Part shown: piece after piece, positions 23,318 to 35,335 of the stretch
Position numbering within the stretch: the first letter of the stretch is position 1
Layout: each line of letters begins with the position of its first letter
Origin: Porpolomopsis calyptriformis
Lineage: Eukaryota; Basidiomycota; Agaricomycetes; Agaricales; Hygrophoraceae
Direction: 5' to 3'
DNA: 64,000 nucleotides
Assembly: GCA_951640195.1 (NCBI GenBank)
Contig: OX621166.1
Span: 248,001 to 312,000, forward strand
Notes under the pieces: model-generated
What the model was told of the DNA's origin: nothing
Databases searched by the model: none
Seen by the model: the letters and a program-made list of their open reading frames with translations, nothing else
Made by a program: the position numbers and the translations under genes

Positions 23318-24744
23318 TCACAACAAGCTGTTGATCACAGGCCGGCCCTCCTCTTCATCTTTGCTCACATCTCCTTGTCCTCGGGGAAGATCACGATCGT
23401 GTGAGTGTGGGCCGTCCTCAGTCCTCGCAGGCTCCTGTGTGTAGGATCTGACCATCCAGGATGAAGAGTCTCCGATATTTGAGCGATGATCAACCAGAAA
23501 TAGGTTGCTGTGTTTTTGTATGGTTTTCTGAAATTCGATTGGCAAGAGAATTAGGAAGATTCTGGAGGTGTCGGCTTCGTACCGCAATGCAAAGGCGAAT
23601 GACGCTTGCCCCGCCGTAGTGACGCTTGGGTAACGATGGTGTCAAGGTACAGGAGGGTGATGGTAACGAGTTGGCACATGGCTTTGCTTCTTGAACGATC
23701 ATCTTCACAGGGTCAAGGAATGAGAGAAGTTCAGAAGATTGCTGATTCGCGATTCAGTTGATTAAATAAGTGGCTGCTATAGATCGATCGATCCTGGTAA
23801 GCGTCTAGATCATTCCCCCATCGGCGTGCGTGAATATTTGTATTCGACGTAAGTGGTAGAAATAAACGTACCTTCATCTTTTGCATACTAACACTTGGAG
23901 TCCCGTTTGTTTGATGAAGAGGCAGGCGACCAACACATTTGATTAACACTTCAGCTTGGTTCAATAGCGATGGTGATGTGATTTCCAAATCGAAACTAGG
24001 TCCAACGTCTAAAGTGCGAGCACCAAATACTATACCTCCACCACGTTCGTTAAAGCGCCAGCCGTCCGGGTTGTGAAGAGAATGCTCCCTCGTATATTAC
24101 TCAGAGAGCAAAGAAAGTTCAGAAGCCAATTGATGTCGCCATCTCCGTGCAGCTCTTCTAACCGGCCTCTCGTCGACGTTAGCTTCGCACTTTGTTCCTG
24201 AAGGTAGTCAGTGGTTTTCGAATGCTAGTTTTGCGTACTGCAAGAATAACCGAGTCTTCGCTGAGAGAAGATCGACAGGAGCATCATTGATACGTTGGGA
24301 CAAATCTGACGAACGGTTGGCATTCTCCGGTCCCAGAATGCACACCGGACGTGAGAAGGAATGTTCATTTACTTTCTCTGTCCGTGAACCGAAGCAGATG
24401 GCGGCAGGTGAGATGACTCGTGAAAGTCTGCCTTGCGCGCAAGCGGGACACACAGATCACGAGTTGAATCAAACCATGCTTCACATTATCATTATGGAAC
24501 TGACTGACCTGGGATTGAAGGGTAACATTGTGACTTGATCGTGTCTGACCAAAGTTCACTGGACCATGATTTACATTGGGGGTACCCAGAGAAATGCCGC
24601 TCATGATGGGGAGGCACAATTTGTCAATCTTCCACAAATAATGCACTGTGGCTGAATGAGGAAAACTGTTCCTTGACAAGAGAGCAATACCTGAGCTTGA
24701 TGCACCATCTGCTCGGCCTCATCAATGGTCATCCATCTCTGCAT
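23318..24744 (-). CDS. Unidentified multi-exon protein gene
   Basis: Start proposed at ATG 24744 (MQRWMTIDEAEQMVHQAQ, then a GTATTG donor); a CACGTG box at 24790-24795 lies 45 bp upstream. Middle exons include RGRLEELHGDGDINWLLNFL and NPDGWRFNERGGGIVFGART, followed by LEITSPSLLNQAEVLIKCVG. The 3' exons join in phase: ...QKMK|MIVQEAKPCANSLPSP and VIRLCIA|KTIQKHSNLFLV, ending in a hydrophilic tail (GDVSKDEEEGRPVINSLL) at the TGA 23318. The clean phase-0 joins and coding-like composition support a real gene, but the exons between 24,200 and 24,550 are unresolved. No domain recognised and no membrane segment seen. It interrupts the run of CFEM paralogues. Confidence 0.45.
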
Positions 24745-24958
24745 CTTCACTTGTCCGACGGATAGTTAGCAGACTTAAGTGAAGTTCGTCACGTGTTGGG
24801 TATGTGAAGATTCGATCGTTTACATTCAGAGAAGAAAAGTTGAAAGATTACGAAGATCAGAGTGCGTGGGAGACTGAGAAGACTTTGGTCATTTTTGGAA
24901 AAAAAATATATAAGAAATCGAGGGCGTCCAATACATGCCCAGCATATTTGGGCGGTTC

Positions 24959-25621
24959 TCAGAAAGCGAGAATACCGCCAATAGCAGCGCCAACGACGGC
25001 GACAAATGCCGCAAGGATGCCTTGCATTTCAAATTGAGGCACATTAATGGACGCAGCGCCGGTAGAAGTAGGCGGGGGACTGGTAGAGGGTGGAGCTGTA
25101 CTGGAACCGGCGGGGGCAGAGGTGCTGTTTTTCACGCTCGCTTTGATAGGAAATGTCAAGGGATTGTATCAAACGGTTGAATGAAGAAGATTATACCGCA
25201 TTCAGTCTGCTGGAGTTGCTGGGCGGCCATCTGATCGGCGGCGGTACAGTTGGCCATAAGGCAAGCCCCTGCCATCATCTGGAAAGAGGCCGAGTTACAT
25301 ACACAGGTGAGGTTCGTACTGCACAGGGATGGTGAGGAGAGGCGAAAGAAGGAGAGTAAGGGCATACACGGCGACGCAATTAGCGGCAACGGCGGCGGCG
25401 GAGGAACATTGAAGGATGCACATAGAAATACTCGGAGTGGCAGAGGGAGCGGAGGAAGTTTTGGTGGAAGACTTGGTGGAGGTGCCGGTGGAAGCGACCG
25501 CGGAAGTGCTTGTGGAAGGGGCCGCGGAAGTGGCCGTGGAACTGGCTGTCGTTGGGTAGGACTGAGCAGAGACGGAGACAAAGGCCAAGGCCAAGATGGA
25601 GAGGATGGATGAGATCAACAT
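24959..25621 (-). CDS. CFEM-domain protein C, secreted and GPI-anchored
   Basis: Third CFEM paralogue, same three-exon plan. Signal peptide MLISSILSILALAFVSVSAQ; Ser/Thr/Ala linker (TSTSAVASTGTSTKSS); CFEM Cys pattern SMCILQC, ANC, TCVC, GACLMANC, TEC; stalk and GPI signal AAFVAVVGAAIGGILAF; stop at 24959. An upstream in-frame ATG exists near 25714, but the one at 25621 is chosen because it aligns with genes A and B and gives a standard signal peptide. B and C are closer to each other in the CFEM and GPI parts than to A. Confidence 0.85.
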
Positions 25622-25708
25622 GGCGGTGGTGATGATGGTCTGGAAAAGAAAAAGAAAACATACGACTTTATATGTGGATGGAGTGAACCGTGCGAAAACA
25701 TATGATAA

Positions 25709-25734
25709 GACCAAATCGAGAGTGTGACTAGCCT
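25709..25734 (-). promoter_or_regulatory. Conserved upstream block of CFEM gene C
   Basis: GACCAAATCGAGAGTGTGAC followed by TAGCCT, about 88 bp before the ATG at 25621, matching the blocks of genes A and B. Confidence 0.55.
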
Positions 25735-25956
25735 TTTTCGGTAATTCACCACACTAATTATATATTCTCGACATCTCCGGTTGTATTTTCTACCTCGAGG
25801 TCTCCACCTGGTCATCTCATCCCTGAACGGAACAGATAAGCCGTCAATCATCTGATCGTAGAAATAATCAAAATTGGTTATTCTCTCCCGGATCCATGGC
25901 ACCATTTCAATCGACGCGTCTAACGAATGATTGAGTTATGTAATCAAATAATCACC

Positions 25957-27336
25957 ATGGTAAGTTCCATTTCCCATATCCTCTATTCGTCATCAACCAT
26001 CCACTCCAGAATGCTGAATATTACGGAGAGGAGCCCCACCACTCTCACTCACATCATCAACGGCAGCCTTTCCCCGGCGAAGGCGGCGTTGAGCTTGGGC
26101 CAGGAGATTTTATTTCGGATGCAGAATTCGAAAGACGGTTCGGACAAGCACCGGTCGCTCCGGCTCATAATCACCCAGCACATACCCACTTCAGACCTCC
26201 TGGGGCGGTAATTGGCCCAGACGGTTTCGAAGCCTATGGCCGTGGGGGACCTGTGTCGTAAGTGTCGATCTCAGTTCTATTATTATTCTCATATTTCTTT
26301 CTAGTGGTTACGATCCCCGCTACCAATATCCATACCCTATATCCGAGGGATATTACCCGAATGATAATGGACCCATTCCTCTTCCTGTTCCCAATCGCGC
26401 CCACTATGAGGGAGAATATCCTCCTATCCAAGGATATAGTGGACCAGGGTTTCCCCAACGTCAGTTCACCCTTCTCATTCTTCACTTACCCCCTCACACC
26501 TCACAACAGCCCATTTGTATTCACACATCTCGCAAATGGCATCTGCACATGATCAAGACACCGATCCCGCCCTGTTCGAACAAGCCGCTCATCAGCTTCA
26601 CCACACTACCACTCACGTAAACCATGCACCGTATGAAGCGAGTGATTACGAGGCTCACTTTGCAGCCCACGCACAAGCCTATAGGTAGGCCATTTCTGCA
26701 CATTACCTTCTATACTGATACCTTCATTTTTCCAGCCCCGAATTTGAACAGTCATACGGCATGATGGATTCTGATGCTATTGGATCGGCCGCAGCTATCC
26801 AGGCATTCAAGATGAGCGCCGCCCAGCCTCAGGCCCACCCCGCCCAGTCGCACGCCACTCAGCCCCATCCGCATCCCAATCAGCCCCATCCCACTCAGCC
26901 GCACGCCCCTCCGGTGCAACATCACCCAGACCACAACAAGCCGCCGGCTCCCGCGGCCGCGTCCCATCCCACCGGAGGTTCTTCCTCGCCCCAAGACAAA
27001 ATTGTTCGTTCGCGATATTCTCAGTCGATTCTGATCCGACCGTTTTGATCGACATATCTGTAGGTGGCGATCGCGATGGCTCAAGCTGCCAAACTCTTCG
27101 ACAAAAAGAACGGAGGATCGCCTGCGAATCCTGGATCTTCTGAGGCGAAATTGAAAGGTTCGTTTTCAGAACGGCCTCCGGACGTTTGTGTTAAAGCGTG
27201 ACGATAATGCACAGCCATGCACTCGGCAGCGTTGACGGCGATGCGCCTAGCAACCGAGTACACGACATCCGGCAAGGTGTCGTTGCAGCCAGGCGAGATG
27301 CACACTTTGATAGCCGCGGCCATGTCCATCATATAG
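25957..27336 (+). CDS. DUF7721-like protein with Tyr/Gly/Pro-rich N-terminus
   Basis: A one-codon first exon (ATG 25957-25959) splices to NAEYYGEEPHHSHSHHQRQP; then a Tyr/Pro/Gly-rich region (GYDPRYQYPYPISEGYYPND), then DTDPALFEQAAHQLHH, DYEAHFAAHAQAY, SDAIGSAAAIQAFKMSA, a His/Pro/Gln-rich spacer, VAIAMAQAAKLFDKK and AMHSAALTAMRLATEY. The alternation of FEQAAxH, GSAAAxQAxKM and AMAxAAKLFD matches what I recall of the fungal DUF7721 family, usually short proteins of unknown function; the long N-terminal extension is extra here. Six to seven exons, junctions in phase. Possibly intrinsically disordered and condensate-prone (inference). Confidence 0.68.
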
Positions 27337-27490
27337 CGTTAAGGAGACGAACAGGGAATGCGTCGTAAGAATTTCCTCGTCATTTAACATTCGTTTTTTC
27401 CTTTCTTTTGGTCCGGTTATGTACACTACGAGACAGAATACACCGATCGTTGGTTTTGCTAAAAACTTATACTCAAACTTATGTTTTGGC

Positions 27491-27496
27491 CACGTG
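27491..27496. promoter_or_regulatory. CACGTG box upstream of the importin gene
   Basis: Perfect CACGTG ending 48 bp before the ATG at 27545. Confidence 0.45.
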
Positions 27497-27544
27497 CTCC
27501 TCATTTCTTTCGATCGCTCCAAACCAAAATAAAAACTAAAAAAT

Positions 27545-30500
27545 ATGGAACCCGTTGTCTCTCAAGAAATAACCGCAGAACTAACCCAGATCCTTGCGAA
27601 CCTCGTCCTGGGTGATAATGAAATCCGCTCAAAGTATGTCTCCATTCCCCGTCTTCTTCACTTCATATAAATCTCCCACTCGTTACCAGTGCAGAACACG
27701 CAGTCGATGACCGACTTGAGCGGTCTCCGGAGCCTTATTTGCTAGCAATCGCACAGTTTGCAATCACAGCAGACACAGAAACAGTCCGTATTCACCATTC
27801 AATCCTATATGCATCCATTTCATTCTCTTCTCAGATGCGTTCTTTTTCCCTTGTCCTCCTTCGTCGCTTCCTCTTCAGGGCGACTCCTCATCAGCAGAAT
27901 TCTAAAGGTCCCACTTTGACCCTCTACGATCGTCTTTCTTCACAAACACTAACCACCCTCGAGCGTCTCCTCCTCCACTCCCTTTCACACGAGCCTATTC
28001 CCAATACCCGATACAATGCTATAGACACCATCTGTGATCTTGCCAATAATTCCATGTCTCGAGGCCGCCCATGGCATGCCCTCCAGGCCCAGGCTTTCAC
28101 CATGACACAAGGTCCAGATCCAGGCATACGAGAAGCAGCTTATCGAGTTTTTGCTGGTTGTCCTAATCTAGTCATGGATCTGCAAACCGATGCCGTCCTG
28201 GGCGTCTTCCAAAGAGGCCTCCAGGATTCCCAAAGTGTCGAAGTAAGCGCCTTCTCCCTCACTCTTCTACCCCGAATCATTACCAACACCACCTAGGTCC
28301 GCCACGCGGCGCTCCGGGCAGCTGTATCCTATCTCACCGCCTGCGACCCTCCCCAACTCTCCCAATCTCTCTCTCTTCTCTACCAAATGCTCTCCACCCT
28401 GCCCAGCCTCCAATCATCACCCTCCCACCTCGCCAAATTCCTCTCCTCCCTGACCCCCCTCTGCACCTCCGCCCCGACCCTCTTCGCCCCACACCTCCCC
28501 GCCCTCCTCACCTTCCTCCCCGCGCTCATCCTCCCAACCGCAGATTGCGGCCCGACTCCCACCGTCGCCAAGCCATTCCCGAGCCCACCCAAGCGCTCGT
28601 TCTCCTTCCCCCCAACGCCGTCCTCCCCGCCACGTTCGGCCGCGACAATCACAGCGGAGGACAGCGCGGAGGCGGAAAAGGAGGATGTGCGCAGGGCCGC
28701 GCTCGAGTTTATGATCAGCCTTAGCGAAGCGAGGCCCAGCATGGTGCGAAAGGTCCCTGGGTGGGTCGGTGCGGCTGTCCGTGGATGCCTTGAAGGAATG
28801 GGCGAGTTTGAGGAGGATCCACAGACGCTGCAGCTATGGCTCGACGCTGATGTATGCCTTTCCCCTTATCTTTTTGTTGTTCGTTTTTCAGCTGATGAGT
28901 ATGTTTGTTATGAAACTGTGTTCTTCAACAGCCCGCGGATGATCCGACAGACGAAATGTACCCACACGTGTACGAACAGTCTCTGGACAGACTCGCATGC
29001 GCCCTAGGCGGGAAATACGTGTTGCCACCTGCGTTCCAGTATATCCCCTCCATGCTAGCCCACTATGATTGGAGGGTCCGGCATGCAGGGCTGATGGCGA
29101 TCGCTGCCATTGGTGAAGGTACGAGCAAAGTACGTTAGACAAGTTTCAATTAATCCGCCTCCTCCTCTGAACTCGACCCGTTTTCGTTCGGTCGATTAGG
29201 TCATGCAGAATGAATTAGGCAAGGTCATCGAGTGAGCAAGTCATTCTGCGGGTTTGGGGGGCTTTGCTGATCATTGTCCTAGTCTCGTAACACCCATGTT
29301 CAATGATTCGCATCCACGCGTACGGCATGCTGCCTGTCAATGCATGTAAATCACTTTTTTCTTCATTTTACTTTGCGCTCACTCCCACACCAGAGGTCAA
29401 TTATGTACTGATATGGAGGTAGGTTACAAGACGGACATCGTTTTTGGCGCTTAACCCTATTGTGTATTACCACAGGAAGTCATCCAAGAGAAATACCATG
29501 CCCAACTTTTTGGAGTTCTAATCCCCACTCTCGAAGCTCCAGAACCTCGGTGTGTATCCAAACCGCCTTCCCTCGTTCCATACCCATGCTCACCTCCGCA
29601 TGTCGCGCACTTTACAGTGTTCACTCCCATGCAGCGGCGGCCCTTATCAACTTTTGTGAGGGCGTCGAGCGTGACACACTCCTTCCCTACCTCGACCCGA
29701 TCGTCGAACGCCTCCTGAAGCTCCTCAACCCATCTGGTGAGGCGGCAAAGATGGTGCGCCGGTACGTTCAGGAGCAGGCTATCACCACGCTCGCGATGGT
29801 CGCGGACGCTAGCGAAGTGACATTTGCAAAGGTCTGCCTTGCGTTTCCTTTTTTCCCTTGTTCATTACTTTCAAGCGGGGAAGTCCACTTGTGCTCGAAC
29901 ATTGCTGACGAAGCAGAGCTGACAGCATTATCCATCAATAATGCCACTTCTTCTCAACGTACTCCAGAACGCGAACGGGGTCGGGTACAGGAAGCTGAGA
30001 GTGAAAGCGATGGAGTGTGCTGGACTCATTGGTCTGTGAATCCGTGCTTGGTGTGGTCGTCTCTGTGCTTATACCACCCCGGTAGCCATCGCCGTAGGCA
30101 GAGACGTATTCCGTGCCGACGCCAACACACTCGTTGAACTTCTCATACGGATACAAAGTTTGCTCCATTCTCTTTTTTCTTTCTCCGTTGTGCTTATTAA
30201 CGTGGGTCCGATTTCAGATAGCCCCGTGGACCCTAACGACACGATGTTGGGACACTATCTCATCGCGACATGGGCAAAGATCTGTCAGGCTATGGGACCC
30301 GAGTTCGAACCATATCTTCCAGTGGTGATGCCTCCCTTGTTGTCTGCCGCCAGTACGAAACCGGATGTCTCGCTATACGGTACGTGCTGTCCCCCATCGC
30401 GTTAGCCCATCCTTATCTGAACGCGGCGTATGTGTTGGTGGCTCGTTCCTAACCCGTTGCATCCATGTACCAGAAGGCGATGGCAACAAGGTGGAAGAAC

Positions 30501-31280
30501 GCGAAGGGTGGGAGGTGGTTCAGATGGACGGACAGACGGTCGGAATTAGAACGTCCGCACTCGAGGAGAAGTGTCAAGCATTTGAGACGCTTGTCACTTA
30601 TTCGTCCACGCTTGGCATTCGGTTCGTGCCGTACCTCGCGCAGAGCCTCGAGCTGGCTTTTCCCGCTCTCCGGTTTTATTTTCATGATGGCGTGCGTGAA
30701 GCTTGCGCTTTGTGAGTGTTTCCGTTTCCCAGAAGGATCGCATTCCGAACCGTTACTTTGTGATTCTAAACGACGACGTTGAGTACACAGGCTCATCCCA
30801 ATTTTACTGGCCTGCGGCAAGAATAGTAGCACACTCACTCAACCAATGGTCACCGTCACATTCCGGGAACTCATATCCTGCATCTCAACCGAGTCAGACA
30901 CCTCCTTCCTCGCGTCATTGTACAAGTGCCTCACCGATGCGTTGATCGTGGTCGGCGGACCCGCGGCGCTGCCGTCAGATTTTGTGGCGGGGATCATCGA
31001 GGCGACGAAGAAGCAGCTGCAAGCGCTAGCAGATAGGAGGAAGTCGAGAAGCGCGGCGGGTGGTGGCAGGGTTGGGCGTGATGCGGACGGGAATGTGGAT
31101 GAGGATGCGGAGGATCTGGCGCTCTTAGAGGAGATGGAAGACTTCGCGCTGGAGGATATGGCGAAAATGTTGATGTGTTTTGACAAGGATCACCCGCTCT
31201 TGATAGCGGTTTCGAGCGTGAGAGGCCTCGCCGTTAGCAGGTTGGTCAATGATGAGGATGGGGATGCTGACGGGTGCTAG
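27545..31280 (+). CDS. Importin-5 / Kap121 (Pse1) type karyopherin, C-terminally short
   Basis: Nuclear import receptor built of HEAT repeats. Matches to the family: [124 protein letters not shown] [15 protein letters not shown]. Around twelve introns; most joins were checked for frame. It ends [20 protein letters not shown] plus an acidic tail at the TAG of 31278-31280. Human importin-5 and yeast Kap121 continue for roughly 200 residues beyond the equivalent point, so the last HEAT repeats appear to be missing. A Pro/Ala-rich stretch at 28,400-28,650 is a local insertion. Whether the short end is normal in agarics could not be tested. Confidence 0.87.
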
Positions 31281-32075
31281 ATACCACGTTAGCATGGAAG
31301 TATACTGGATGACGTTCTAATATATTGTGAGTCAGATGGCCTCTTTCTTTGTTGTGATCGCGAAGCCAATGGTCGTTACAAGATGTTGAAATGTACTAGG
31401 AAATGATATTACATTCAGTGTCACGGCTAGGCCGCTAACGACATCAAGGGGGCGAGTTTGAGTTGGTCCGCCACCTGTCCTATCAGCTGCAGTGAAAACA
31501 TTCCTCAGAAAGGAATATCCGCTGCCGCTTCTAGCAGCTCTGACCTCCTTTTTCACCTCCTTAATTTCGTCGAATCAGGAACAAGCCGCAACTCCTATCG
31601 ATGGTAAATTATGGTCCATCACTCTTCAGGGCATTTGCATGAAACCAGTCACTAACAGGACTTTATGACACATGATATGAGCATAGTATGTGGTAGGACA
31701 GAGGGGGATCATCATGAGTGGCCAATGAATGTCCTCACAGGCAGAGTTGCGTTCTGCCCTTGCGCCGAGAGCAGATTAAAGTTCGGGTAGACAAACAATT
31801 TTGAATGTCCCCTAATATTAAATGGGATATACCATGGCCTGCATGGTAGAATAGTCCACAGCCTCAGGAATGTGCCCAATGACTATTGTGGGATAGAACC
31901 ACCAAGTTTGCCTTATTTTACTCGTGGATGGCGATGTGGCACACATCCAATTGGTTGGATATCCAGCGATTTGCCGGTTTAGACAAAAAAGAGAGATTTG
32001 TACTTGTTGATTTCTAAAGCCGTAAAACAATAAGCCACAACAAGCGAAGAAAGAGTGCTAAAAGTGACTGTAGCG
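31281..32075. other. Intergenic region, nothing recognised
   Basis: About 800 bp between the importin gene and TIM50. Only short open frames without family similarity, codon bias or splice logic. It must hold the TIM50 promoter. Confidence 0.4.
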
Positions 32076-33872
32076 ATGTTCGCTGTATTGACTCGGTCTG
32101 TTCGACCAATAGGGTTCTCTTTGCGACGCGCATACACTCAAACGTCCTCTTCAACACCACTGCCACCCCTCCAACCATCCTCTGGCCAGAGTGCAGGTCC
32201 GGCCGCAAATCCTTCAACCGCTCTGCTCCCCAATTTAGATTTCTCTCCTCCCGACCCCGATCACGGAAAACAGAGAACAGGGGCAAAGTCGTCCAAAGAT
32301 TCTCTCTCCACAATTGAGCGCCGCAAACGGGTATGGGGACGTGCATCCTTTGCGTTATTGGTTCTGGGGTTGGGTCTCAACACTGTGTACATGGGACGAG
32401 AATGGACCAAGGAGGAATTGGATAGCAAAAAAATGGTGCGTCTCTTATGGGGCGCTCGCTGAGGGCATGGCTCATGGCACGTATCAGAAACTCGAAGATG
32501 CTCCCTCGACGCGTTTCGGACGTACAAAAGAGCGGCTCACAGATCTGTTTGATGTGAGGGTATATGTCTGTGAAAACACAAAGCGGCGATAACACGACTT
32601 CTCATAGTATTTCAATAAACCCGCCTGGCCTGAGCTTCTACCGCCCCCATTGCCACCACCACTTCAAAAGCCGTACACCCTCGTACTCTCGGTTGACGAC
32701 CTGCTTGTGACGTCGACTTGGGATGTTCGTGTCCTCTCCCTATTTCCCTTCTCCGTCTTCGCTCATTTTTTTGTTCATTCTATAGCGTCAACACGGTTGG
32801 CGGACAGCAAAGCGACCCGGCGTGGACTACTTCTTGGGGTACATCTCCCAATTCTACGAAGTCGTCATTTTCACCACGCAACATCCCTATGTGCGTGGGA
32901 TTGTGATCGCATTTGGCTTCTCCCTGACTCTGTGATAGACTGCGATGCCAATACTTGAGAAACTGGATCGATACAACTTCTTCGTATCTTATAGACTCTT
33001 CCGAGAAGCTACTCGTTCATTCAACGGTAAAATTGTCAAGGTAATATCCATCTCTCCCAGAAGCATTCGCCTCATATATTTGATGGTGCACCTATCCTAG
33101 GACTTGTCATATTTAAACCGCGATCTGTCCAAAGTAGTGTGCCTTGACACAGATGAGGACCATGTATCAACACATCCAGAAAACGCCATAGTTGTACCCA
33201 AGTGGAAAGGGGACCCTAAGGATAGAGATTTGATCGCTCTAATCCCTTTCCTCGAAGGTCGGTCTCCTTGCGCGAACCTTGGTCTCCCCGCTAAGCTTGA
33301 ATCTATAGCCATAGGGATATACAAACCGGAAGATGTCCGACCCATATTGAAGGCATACCAAGGCAAAGACATCGCTTTAGAGTATGCGAAAAAGGAAGCG
33401 GAGGCCAAGCAAAAACATATCGAAGAGTGGCGAAACAACAAAAGAGGCATGGCGGCTGGCGCACTCACACTCAGTAGTCTGTTTGGCGCGAGCACTGGTG
33501 ACTCAGTCAGTCGCCGTTTTTTTTTGCACATCAACGGAATGTCCTGCTCATGACTCGATGTACTCGCAGACGCACTCATCTCCTATCCCTCCCACATATC
33601 TTGAGCAAAAGCGAAGAGAAGCTCAACGCCAATATAAAGAGGACCAAGCGTATATTGACTCCCACAAGGAAGAGTTTGAAAAAATTATCGAACAGGATCA
33701 AAACGCGATGGCCAAGGAAGTGCCGAATAATCTATTGGAGGCATTCAGTGCCATGGCCGCGAAGAAACCTACTACCGAAGCGGCTCAACCGCAAAATGAA
33801 GGTGATCCAAGCTCAAGTACAAGTGGGAGAAGTGCTGGTGTGGGCACCAGTGTGCCACTATCACGGACGTAG
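32076..33872 (+). CDS. TIM50: Mitochondrial inner-membrane translocase subunit Tim50
   Basis: Receptor of the TIM23 complex that takes preproteins from the TOM complex. Mitochondrial presequence ([20 protein letters not shown]), Pro/Ser linker, one transmembrane helix ([18 protein letters not shown]), then the FCP1/NIF-like HAD domain: [94 protein letters not shown], and a coiled Lys/Glu/Gln-rich C-terminus. The catalytic DxDxT of true phosphatases is replaced by SVDDL, as expected for this non-enzymatic receptor. About seven exons. The ATG at 32076 starts the presequence. Intact. Confidence 0.94.
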
Positions 33873-34226
33873 CCTACGATTTACCATCTCAAATTATACT
33901 TATCCTCCGCTCCCTGAGAACAAGATTTCCATTAATTAGAGCCGTGCCACCAATTAATCGGGTGGCAGTGACCAACGAAAGTTTGAGTCCTCAAGCAGGC
34001 CTGAATCATAGGCTCGTTACGAAAACCTCAAAGGGCTTGGAGACTCTTTGCTTTCAGTTGTGCAGTCTGTGGAAATGTGTAGCTTGCATGGATAAAATGG
34101 AACGAACAATGAGGGCACGAAGACCATGTGTGGCGATCGGTGGCATAGACTTACTATCAAAGGCAGTTCCTTAAAACCAACATCAGCACACACTTTCACT
34201 CAGCCACCTTCATCTTTCTTTCCCCC
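33873..34226. other. Intergenic region, nothing recognised
   Basis: About 350 bp between TIM50 and the next gene; short open frames only. Confidence 0.4.
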
Positions 34227-35080
34227 ATGACCTCCAACATGACTGCCAAACTCCACCCGTTCTCCTCCCACAGTCTCAAGTTGAAAGAGGGCATTTGGAC
34301 GGATATACCCCAATGTACGAATGTGCAGCAGTATCTTGAAGAGGTTCGTGTTCGCCTTCACATTGCCAACGAGAAATTGAGCTGATCACTACTCACGGGG
34401 GGGCACAGAACGCAGATTTTTACGTTGACACGTTTTTCAACGGGGTGTGGACCTCGCAATGGAGCCTAGTCCTCCCGCGGAGGATAACGACGATGAGGAC
34501 TAGACGGGAGCCAACGGTTCGGCCGAGGTCGCGAGTGGGAAACGACGACGACGACGCGGGTCGCTGGAACCAGCCCGGAAACGCGTCGCGACTGAAGAAA
34601 TGGCGCGTGGAAGAAGACATTGTTTGTGGCAGGACGCGTCCCCTGCCTCGTAGCTCAAGGGTTGTTGGCGCGGAGAGGAAGCGGCAGACGAGTGACGCGG
34701 GAAAGTCGTTGTCGTTGTCGTCATCGTCGTCAGATTCCAACCTGGAGAACAAAGTCAACTCGAAGGTCGACCGTTCGTCGGGGCTCGTTCGCCCTCAGCC
34801 CGGGAGGAGCGAAAACATGGATATATCGTCGCCTTCTGGTGACAGTCCGCCACTATTGATACACGACTTTGTGGAGGATATCATATTCGACGATTCCGAC
34901 GATGACTACCTGCCGTTCGAGTTGGGGTTGGAAGGTCATGCCACTGGTGGCAACGGTGCTCAAGAGGCTCCCATCGTCGGATCGACCGACCAACGTTTTT
35001 CTTCTCCACTCCTGGTACGATATGATATCAGGAGTGATGAGGAAAAACGATCTTACTGGCGCCATGGAAGGGAAATGTAG
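34227..35080 (+). CDS. Unidentified acidic, disordered protein
   Basis: Exon 1 from ATG 34227 (MTSNMTAKLHPFSSHSLKLK ... NVQQYLEE), donor GTTCGT at about 34344, acceptor CACAG near 34408, then NADFYVDTFFNGVWTSQW and about 210 more residues. The rest is rich in Arg, Ser and Asp: a basic stretch, a serine run (SLSLSSSSSDSN) and an acidic patch (FVEDIIFDDSDDDYLPFELG). No domain, signal peptide or membrane segment. The intron is in phase 0, which supports the two-exon model. Such composition is usual for nuclear disordered proteins, but no function is claimed. Confidence 0.5.
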
Positions 35081-35335
35081 ATGTCTACAATGGAGGGTGC
35101 CACCTCGAAAACGTGTGCTGTGATTAGTACCTTGTATCATTCTCTCCGAAGATGACTGTAAATATAGCAGAATCGTACGCATCCTCAAGCTGTGGTCTGA
35201 GTGAGAGCGGGAATGGCAGCCGCAGCAGATCAAAGGTGGCAAATGGTCATAAGCATCATCAACATCTTCCGCAGTTCCCCGCAGCCTCATAAAATTCGAC
35301 CATCTGGAGTGGATACGCCATTCCCTCCTTTTGCG

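Noticed and set aside
22374..23321. 315-codon minus-strand frame rich in His and Arg
   Set aside because: It runs through CFEM gene B in another frame; the His/Arg pattern is the minisatellite read out of frame.
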